The position numbers were made by a program, and so were the translations under genes. This document shows, in pieces, positions 56,822 to 64,000 of a DNA stretch of 64,000 nt (the stretch's first letter is position 1; the number at the start of each line of letters is the position of its first letter). Below the pieces are notes generated by a model. It had not been told where the DNA came from. It worked only from the letters and a program-made list of their open reading frames with translations, and did no database searches. Source of the DNA: Telopea speciosissima (Eukaryota > Streptophyta > Magnoliopsida > Proteales > Proteaceae); assembly GCF_018873765.1 (NCBI RefSeq), contig NC_057922.1:13281563-13345562 (forward strand), in the 5' to 3' direction.

Positions 56822-57900
56822 GGAAATATCATCCCCCTCCCCTCTAAGTTTTCATAATATCAATCTAATCTCCAAGTTTTGGAAAATGATAATGCCCTCC
56901 CCCCACTTTCTATCAATTGTGCCCTATGTGACTAACGGTGTTAAAACAGTAATTAAAACAGCAATTCAAAAGTCGATATTACCCTTATCTCTACCCTCAC
57001 TTCTTTCTTCTTTCTTCTTTTTCCAGTAACCCCACCCGCCGCCACCACTCTGCACCTCTGAGTGACCAAAAATCGCCGCCCCACCACTCTTCTTCTTCCT
57101 ACTGCATCTCCAAAAACTGCTACAAAACAGAGGGCGAAGGGGTTTAAAGGAGGAAATTTTTACTTCAGGCGATGAGGAGAATAAACTACCCGAGATCGAG
57201 TTGAAATAATCAGATCTATAAAGGAAATTTGGTTCAAAGATGTCTGAGAGAAAGGAAAGCAATGAATCTTTCCAAAACATCCGCAAACTGATCCTGAAGC
57301 TTCAAAAATAGAATAGAAGCCTCAACAGAAACCCGAAAACAAAAATATGGGGAACCACCTTGATTTGTGCAGGAATAACCGATCGCGATTCGAGAGAAAG
57401 AGGGAGATCTTACGAGATGAACTGCAGCTTTGATGTGTTTTACGACTTCAGAATTGCACTAATTCTCTCTGGCTATAGCGTGTTCGAAAAAATCGCCGCC
57501 CATTGCTGCCCGCTTCAAAACCTCATTTTTTAATTTTTTTATTGAATCCTTCCTCTTCTTTTTCACCTTCGTCTTCTTCACAGAAAAGTGCAGAGGAGGT
57601 GGGGCAGTAGGATGAACAGGGGAGGGAGGGGTAGGGAAAGAGAGTGGAGTGTGTCATAGGTCGAGTGAGTGGTGGGTGTGCAAGTTGAAGGTCAAGGGCG
57701 ATAGGGGTGAGCACGGTTGTTGTGCAGAAGGGCTGTGTAGCCTGTGTTGGGCGGAGCAAAACAGGGTGCGCACAGGGAGCGCAGGGGAGAACTTTAGTGG
57801 GGGCAGGGGAGCTCCCATCGAAGAAACAGAATGGGATGAAATAAGGTTTTTTAGTAATGGTAATTACCGATGTTATAAGTTTGGTTTTTTTGTGGTGGTA
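56822..57900. repeat. Possible Pack-MULE relic with one recognisable end
   Basis: GGGAAATATCATCCCCCTCC...TAAGTTTTCATAATATCAAT resembles the TIR style of plant Mutator elements. Inside are two coding-like but unassigned minus-strand stretches (57286-56966 and 57759-57523). No matching right-hand inverted repeat was found, so the call is weak. Confidence 0.25.
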
Positions 57901-57912
57901 ATATATTAATGC

Positions 57913-58385
57913 TAGGGTTGCAACATGGTTGGGTTGGGCCGGAATTCGTAAAACCTTAGTCTAACTTGAGTCCCTTTAGCTGGGCTCAGGTCTGGCCCGA
58001 CGTTAACTCAGGGCCTAGAAGGGAGATGCATGGGTTGGAGTGGGCCAAGGAGAAAATCATCAATTTTATGTAAAATAATACTATAATAAAATATATTATA
58101 TTACTTATTTTCTTCATATATATAATATATTATATAATAAAAATGTGGGTGATATTTACAGTTTATAATATCTAAATTATATCAATATATATTTAATAGT
58201 ATAACTTAAAATAGGGTCGGGCCAGGCCAGGCTCAGGCTGAGACCTCAACCTTGGCCCGACCCGAGCTTGACTCAGGGTTAAAAATTTATAGGCTTGACC
58301 TGCCCTCAGGGCCAAAATATCTCAGTCCAGACCCTGTTTGGGCTCAAGATGGGTTTGAGCTGACAGGATCAAACTTGCACCCTTA
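57913..58385. mobile_element. Element with GC-rich ends and AT-rich core, copy 2 (inverted)
   Basis: Ends TAGGGTTGCAACATGG and, inverted from the right, TAAGGGTGCAAGTTTGATCC. The core contains AAAAATGTGGGTGATATT, the complement of the copy 1 core. It is opposite in orientation to 54918-55463. Confidence 0.6.
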
Positions 58386-58597
58386 ATTACCCCTACTAAA
58401 TGTGATAAATATAATCAATTGGAGATCTGTCAGGGTTAAATAGTTGTGGTATATTGCATGGTGCATTTTCGGATGGTAAAAAATACCACCACCAGTTTAA
58501 ATAACCTCGATATATAAACTACTACTAATAAACATATGGGAGAAGGTTGGGTAATTATATGTTTATCTCTATCTTCCTCCCTTAGAGGGGTATGGGG

Positions 58598-58772
58598 GAT
58601 CTTTATCCCCTCAATTTGCCAGCCTCTCAATTTTCTCAATTCCATCTAATAAGGGGGCAAAAATGATCACCCTACCCCCTACTCGAACACATAGGCCGGG
58701 TGAGGTCCACCTCCCTCTATTAGAGGGAATTGAGGAAATTGACGGCAGACAAATTGAAGTGATAATTTTCCG
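58598..58772. mobile_element. Mu-like MITE with 9-bp near-duplicate flanks
   Basis: Ends GATCTTTATCCCCTCAATTT and, inverted, CGGAAAATTATCACTTCAAT. Flanks GGTATGGGG (58589-58597) and GATATGGGA (58773-58781), 7/9. The sequence across the insertion site without the element, AGGGGTA.GGGAGTCATTTCAAA, exists unbroken at about 28077-28099. Confidence 0.8.
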
Positions 58773-58789
58773 GATATGGGAGTCATTTC

Positions 58790-59990
58790 AAAGAATGAAG
58801 AGTGATTGATTATTGTTCATCATTGTCGCTATTTAGCCCATATGGTTTGAACTTGTAAAAGGTTTTAGAGTACACGTGTATTGACCTCTAACGGCTTTGA
58901 CAGATGCCAATATATATATAGTACGTAGTAGTAGACTTTTTTAGAGATTATTAGGTCAGAAAGGTGGACCACTTAGTGGGTTGAAGTTGTACCATTGAAA
59001 TGCATAGCTTTGAATTGTTTTTGGAACTTTCAGTTTGTTCTGTTTCACATTCCTATTTTCTCTTGAGATGGACAAAAAGAGATATCTAGTTAGCAATTAA
59101 ATTTCATGAGAAAATACCACTCAAGGATAGCTAAATTCCACAAACTCAGACAATTTAAGACATATTCCTCTGATTAATTTTCTTTTTCCTTTTATTCTTA
59201 TTTTCCTAAATAATTAGGCAATATTAGTTTGTTATATATCATGATTTATTGCTTTATTTACAGTTATAAATAAAATATTTATTACTATTTATATCTTATG
59301 ACCAATGTTTCTGCAACTGAAATCATAAAATGTCTCAATGTCAAGAGGTCAATCAATAATAAGAAAGAATCAGACAAAGACTAAACCACAGTAAAAGGTG
59401 AGTTCATACTTAATTATCAACCGTTAGATCATGGTGACCAATTCAAACCCTATCTGATATTAAAAATTGGGTAGAAAGAACGCCAACCCATCGCGCCAGA
59501 CACGCACCCTTGGTCATTTCCAGGGTTGCAGGAGATGTGGCTGGCATTTTGCATACCCCTATGTCACAGTGATTTAACTCTTGGTGGGAAACAAACAATC
59601 ATCAAATCCAAAACCTATCTAATTACTAGATTAACATCACATAAAGTAACTTATTACTAATTAAAGAATGGGTTGTTGGTCTTACCAATTAACCCTTAAG
59701 TCATTAGAGATTGCCTAATTAGTAAGAACAATCAAATCCTTGTAGGACTAGTGCCATTTAATCCCCTTATTCATCGGTCAACAATAGATTGGTTTCGAGG
59801 GGAGTTTAATTTCTTCCTTTATTACAAATTTCCTTCTTCCAACGGAAGTCCTTATTATTCTATATTACCAGATACTATTATTAATTGTAATTAATAATTA
59901 AAGGGGAAAAAAAATTTAGATCATCATTCTAAAACCTTCCTCTCTCTATTGAAATTTCTAATTTGTCAATAAAATCTACTTCTTTCTAGT
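58790..59990. other. Upstream region of the HD-Zip gene
   Basis: No gene. AT-rich. A TATA-like TTATTTAAACAC lies at about 59994-60005, about 80 bp before the ATG. Confidence 0.4.
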
Positions 59991-60009
59991 AACTTATTTA
60001 AACACAAAC

Positions 60010-60019
60010 TTCTCTCTCT

Positions 60020-60058
<39 letters not shown>

Positions 60059-60060
60059 TG
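60010..60060 (+). repeat. CT/TG microsatellite in the 5' UTR of the HD-Zip gene
   Basis: About six CT units then about seventeen TG units, ending some 22 bases before the start codon. Confidence 0.9.
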
Positions 60061-60080
60061 TCTTTGAAGAAGAAGAAGAC

Positions 60081-60947
60081 ATGGAAGGAGGAGGAGATGA
60101 AACATGTAATACAGGGCTCTCTCTTGGGCTCAGCCCAAGTTGGTTGGTTCAGAAACAGCAACAGGAGAAGCCTAAGCAGCAGCAGCCCAGATCTCCTGTT
60201 CTTTTCCATGTCTTGTTTCCTCCAAATCTCAAAGAAGAAGTTTTCAGAGATGGTGATGATGATGATGATGATGATGAAGGCAATTGCAACAGCAAGAATA
60301 ATACAGGAAAGAAACTAAGGCTCACAAAGGAGCAATCTACCTTGCTTGAGGAAAGCTTCAAAGAACACCCAACCCTTAATCCGGTACTAATTATTCCCTC
60401 CTCTGTTTAATTGTAATCATTGGAATTAGTAATTAAGATTTAAGAACCTTTTTTGACAGACCCAGAAGCAAGAATTGGCAAAGCAATTGAAGTTAAGGAC
60501 AAGACAAGTTGAAGTTTGGTTTCAAAACAGAAGAGCAAGGTATGAAGAATTCATCCTTAAAAGCTAGTAATTAAGGAGAGAGAGACAGAGAGTGCCCAAA
60601 TCCTTATCAACATTCTCTCAATCGTTTGGTGCAGGAATAAGTTGAAGCAAACAGAAGTGGACTATGAATTCTTGAAGAAATGCTGTGAGAATTTGAGCGA
60701 TGAGAACCAGAGGTTGAAGAAGGAATTGCAAGAGTTGCGATCGATGAAGCTTGGTTCTTCTTCGCCGTTTTATATTCAATTACCAAAGGCGACAACTTTG
60801 ACGATTTGCCCTTCATGTGAGAGGGTTTCGAGGACCGGAGACGGCAAGAATGGGATCGAAGTTCTTGATGTAGTGGCCGGTAAAGCTAGCAGTATCAAGT
60901 TGTTTACAGGCATGGATGATCATGATAGTACTACAATGGCATGTTAA
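60081..60947 (+). CDS. HD-Zip class II homeodomain-leucine zipper transcription factor
   Basis: Three exons: 60081-60383, 60460-60539, 60635-60947, with GT/AG introns, giving 231 residues. N-terminal [11 protein letters not shown] contains an LxLxL EAR repression motif (LSLGL, 13-17), as in HAT9/HAT22-type proteins. An Asp run (59-65) follows, then the homeodomain at about 75-132: [20 protein letters not shown] ... [13 protein letters not shown]. The leucine zipper has heptad leucines L141, L148, L155 and L162. The class II CPSCE motif is at 186-190. Expected role: dimeric DNA binding to CAATNATTG-type sites and transcriptional repression in the nucleus, often tied to shade or hormone responses in this class. 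The usual [15 protein letters not shown] reads [15 protein letters not shown] here (N129 and Y138). The intron inside the homeodomain, between the R and N codons, fits class II genes. Confidence 0.93.
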
Positions 60948-60949
60948 TT

Positions 60950-63480
60950 AAAAGATCGAGATTAATTAGTTTCAATTAACCTGCTTAATTCCCTTGTTTT
61001 AGTCTGGCTTAGGAACTGTAAATCTGTCATTAATCAGGTTTTTAGACCAAAGATTGGCTTTGAATCTGTTAGCTCTCTCTCTCTCTCTCCCCTCTTCTTC
61101 TTCTTCTTTATTAATGGTAGATTATTTTTTGTGATTAAGGGTAAGGAAATTTAATCAAGTTCAGGATTTGCTAACCTAAATCCCAAAAGCCAAACCGCAC
61201 TAGGAAATCTCAACATCTCTACTAGTCGGCCCTCAACCCGAACTGGACTTGGGCTGAGATAACCTAACCCCTAAGAGCGGGATAGGATTGAGAATTTCTG
61301 GCCTTGAATCAGACCCAGGCCGAGCTAGGGTTGAGGTCTTGGGCTAAGTTTGGCCGTGTGTTCTTCTCCTCCTCCTGTTATTTCTTAGCTCGGCCTTGAG
61401 TTAGGATCGGATCGAGTCTAAGCCCAACTAAGGGAACTCAGTGTTCAACTGAGATTTTAAAAAACTCGGCGAAACCCGACCTTATTGGAGACCTAATCTC
61501 TACACTTTTGTTGTTAATTAATAGAATAATTAATCAAGCCAATGATATATCTTTTTCCCCTCTTTTATAAGAATTCAGCGTTGATGTATGAATATGACTG
61601 GAAACATAAAGGACTGACTAAAATTTGTCTTGAAAATCAGCTATTTTTTAAGATTATTGTCAAAGACCTCAATCATGATGTGTTGAACAAAATTTGTTCT
61701 TCTTCCAGACTTGAGATTTTTATTTTTTTTTTTCTTTTTACGGGTACGAGGCTTGAGAAGATTAAAAACACAGTCTTTAGAAATTAGAACCCTATTTGAC
61801 AGTTACCGATAAATATATATACCAACAACTTAGCTTGAGCTTCACGGTTTCCAACCAATTCCGCATCCTTCTTGACTATTTGCCCTAAGCAGACGTTTCA
61901 TTCAAACCATGCAAGCTATGGTGGGTCAGTTACTTAGGTCAGCACCACATATGACTCATGGGTAAGGGTGCTAAAGATTGCGGTTAAGGTTAAACGGTTT
62001 GGTAGAAATCAAAATCCAATAATGTATTAAACGGTTTCATATAATGAAATAAAAACAGAACCATTTTTACACGGTTACAAGGTTCCTAAATGGTTTCATT
62101 GAAAAAGCCGCACCCAAAAATCTACTCTAACAAAAACGACATAAGCACTAAGTATTTAATGGATGAAAAAAAGCTACCTAAGTGCATGCGGTGCGTTGCC
62201 CTTGCACTCAGACACGGCTTGTGAAATGACTATCGACTCCCCCATGGATTGGGCCCATATAGGACTTGGTGGAGTAAAGTGTCAACACTTTGCTATGTCA
62301 CCAAAAAAAAAGCTGGTTCCATAGTACGATGGCTTAAGGAAAACTCGATCCTCTATCTTTTGCATTCATACTACTACTCAAGTCTTAGCACAAATGAGAA
62401 AGGGAAATGCCATGGAACTTACCGGCATTAGATTACATGGTAGCGGAATCTAATTATTGTCAATCCACAAAGCCTAAGTTTGTCTTAGTTTACTCCGAGG
62501 GGGTACTTTAGTTGGCAAGGACCAACAACTCACAATTAAGAGGTCATGAGTTGAACTCTCTTTGGGGCTTACTTATAAAAAAATGGAATAAAAAACTTGT
62601 CTTAGTTTGGAAGGAAAATTTTCAAATGGATCAAACTAAGACAATTTGAACCTGAACTTAATACTCAAAAACTTTCTTATAATGCTTGTGGTCAAATTTC
62701 TCATAAACTTACTTTGTTCAGTATGTAAATATTGTACCATGCTTCAACAGAAATAATGGACCCGGGACTTATGATTCTATTGTTGTATTCATCAGAAAGA
62801 ATGGACCCACTGGATAATAAGAGTTGGAAGATCTAATCCAAAACTTTAAGATATTGGGCGGAGAGAGAGCTTCTCAAGTATATGAAAGAACCAAAGACCA
62901 GAACAATTAGATGTTGGACTATAACTTCTAACCCTTCACGTGTAGACAAAATGAAACATTAGCATACACGTGGAAAGATAATGCGAAGGGAAATACCAAG
63001 AAACCTTGGACTATGATACATGTTTTTAAAGGGTCCAACCAAAACCCTTAAGGCATTAGATATAAAATGTTAGAAGTTTCCATGAGTGGTGAGGTTGTCC
63101 ACCATGCTTAGCACACACACACACATACTTCCATTTTTTCAGTGCCGATTGCCGACCTAACACAGCAACCCTCCTCTTTTATCCGGACTTGAGACCGACA
63201 GAAACACTGGACGGAGTGAACTGGGCCTAGCCCGAGATCTTAACCCAATGCTCGGCCTGACCCAGATATCAAGCCTATTTTTTTAGGCCCACGGGCTTTA
63301 AAAATCCCAGCCCTAATATTGGAAATTATAGATAACGGCTTCGGGTCTACTCCTCGTCAGTCAAACTCAATCGCTTTCTCTCTTCGTTGGTGATCTGTTT
63401 CTCTCTTCCCTGCCCCCCAGGCCCCCACTCACTCACTGCACCGCTTTCCACCATCACTTTCTCTTCCTACTCTTTCTGCT
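60950..63480. other. Intergenic, repeats
   Basis: No gene. 61207-61490 is a fragment of the GC-rich-ended element family. Near 61966 AAGGGTGCTAAAGATTGCGG is a solitary hAT-like end. 62170-62240 is another copy of the GTGCGTTGCCC dispersed repeat. A CA run lies at 63112-63125. Confidence 0.4.
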
Positions 63481-63498
63481 TCAGGCCTTGTACCGCTG

Positions 63499-63870
63499 AT
63501 GCTCCTGTCCTGCGCGCATTACACCTGTAGCAACTCCCTCTCACACAGCTCCATCATCTTCCATGGCCACGATCTCCAGCACCTTTGTCCAAGCACTCGC
63601 TCTCCTTCCGCAGAAAATCTATCTCGAAACCCCATTTTTTCTCGTCTTTTCGGTGAGAATGGGTTTTTGACGGCGGGAGAGAATAGTGATACACCCGAGT
63701 CAAATTCAAGTTTGAATAGAGGAATCTTCTTTCCCGTAAAAAAGGTTCCAAACGCCGGGAAAATAGGGAAACACATGAAAACCGTACAGAAATTGTTCGA
63801 ATTTCTTTTCTAGACAAACACAGTCTAAAAGTCCATAAACCCTAAACCCTCTGCAGCTCTTTCTTTTTCA
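63499..63870 (+). other. Upstream region of the last gene; possible exon and telo-box
   Basis: A 104-codon frame (63499-63813) and, in another frame, an ATG at 63562 (MATISSTFVQALALLPQK...) running to a good donor TTTTCG|GTGAGA at 63652 are both present. The second looks like a plastid-transit first exon, but nothing confirms it. AAACCCTAAACCCT at about 63838-63850 is a telo-box about 25 bp before the next ATG. Confidence 0.25.
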
Positions 63871-63874
63871 CGCC

Positions 63875-64000
63875 ATGGCAGCTCTACGGAGTAGAGGCAA
63901 CCCTCTTCTCTCATCGGTGCCAGCGTTCCTGACGTGGCGAAGGTTTGGCTTCCGCTGCATTTGCAGTGGTCGAGTTGGATTCCTGTCATCCTCTGATTCC
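63875..64000 (+). CDS. 5' end of a probable organelle-targeted protein gene, cut by the window
   Basis: ATG in the context CGCCATGGC opens a frame that is still open at the window end (42 codons). The sequence MAALRSRGNPLLSSVPAFLT then WRRFGFRCICSGRVGFLSSS is rich in Arg, Ser and hydrophobic residues and lacks acidic residues until the last codons, the composition of a mitochondrial or plastid targeting presequence. The upstream telo-box fits genes for organelle translation or housekeeping. The mature protein lies outside the window, so the product is unknown. Confidence 0.55.
   Translation, partial: MAALRSRGNPLLSSVPAFLTWRRFGFRCICSGRVGFLSSSDS

Noticed and set aside
60149-60361. Minus-strand Ser- and Cys-rich frame over HD-Zip exon 1
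   Set aside because: Antisense of the Asp and Gln runs.
1-64000. CRISPR arrays, operons, prophage or bacterial systems
   Set aside because: The DNA is plant nuclear sequence. The only regular spaced repeats are the 0.76 kb array and microsatellites.

Overview
This window is nuclear DNA from a flowering plant, probably a dicot. The basis is intron-containing genes with GT/AG introns, plant-only families (HD-Zip II, plant calmodulin-binding protein, SLEEPER-type hAT gene), TTTAGGG-like telomere motifs, an Au-type SINE and plant-style Mutator, hAT, Copia and LINE remnants. The species cannot be fixed from the sequence alone. The DNA is AT-rich, gene-poor and heavily layered with small non-autonomous transposons.

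Layout. (1) 0-15 kb: a tandem pair of minus-strand genes for a STAR1/ABCI17-type soluble ABC ATPase (851-3346 and 9857-14472). They are separated by a six-copy array of a ~0.76 kb repeat (4586-9170) whose internal junctions carry telomere-like sequence. Copy B has a 1.45 kb Pack-MULE-like element in its second intron. (2) 15-32 kb: almost no genes. It holds MITEs and long hairpins, a Copia pol remnant, a LINE remnant, a hAT-type element with an 8-bp target duplication, and one small unknown gene at 27531-27866. (3) 32-36 kb: an intron-containing gene for a hAT-transposase-like protein with altered catalytic positions, probably a domesticated SLEEPER-type gene. (4) 37.7-39 kb: a Pack-MULE carrying fragments of an ESS2/DGCR14 splicing-factor gene in opposite orientations, itself split by a 177-bp Mu-like MITE with a perfect 9-bp target duplication. 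(5) 41-48 kb: a possible transcript start near 41.2 kb, repeats and a solo-LTR-like sequence. (6) 48-55 kb: a gene for a small secreted-peptide precursor with a C-terminal DY motif (48375-48845) and a calmodulin-binding-domain protein with a C-terminal run of about nine 19-20-residue repeats (52695-54563). (7) 55-64 kb: an inverted pair of related GC-rich-ended elements, an HD-Zip II transcription factor gene (60081-60947), and the first 42 codons of a gene cut by the window edge (63875 onward).

The genes do not form one pathway. The most interesting material is the diverged STAR1 pair with its intervening array, the candidate sulfated-peptide gene, the hAT-derived gene, and two gene-capturing Mutator-like elements. 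Exon boundaries were placed by hand from frame, GT/AG signals and paralogue comparison. No transcript or database evidence was available.
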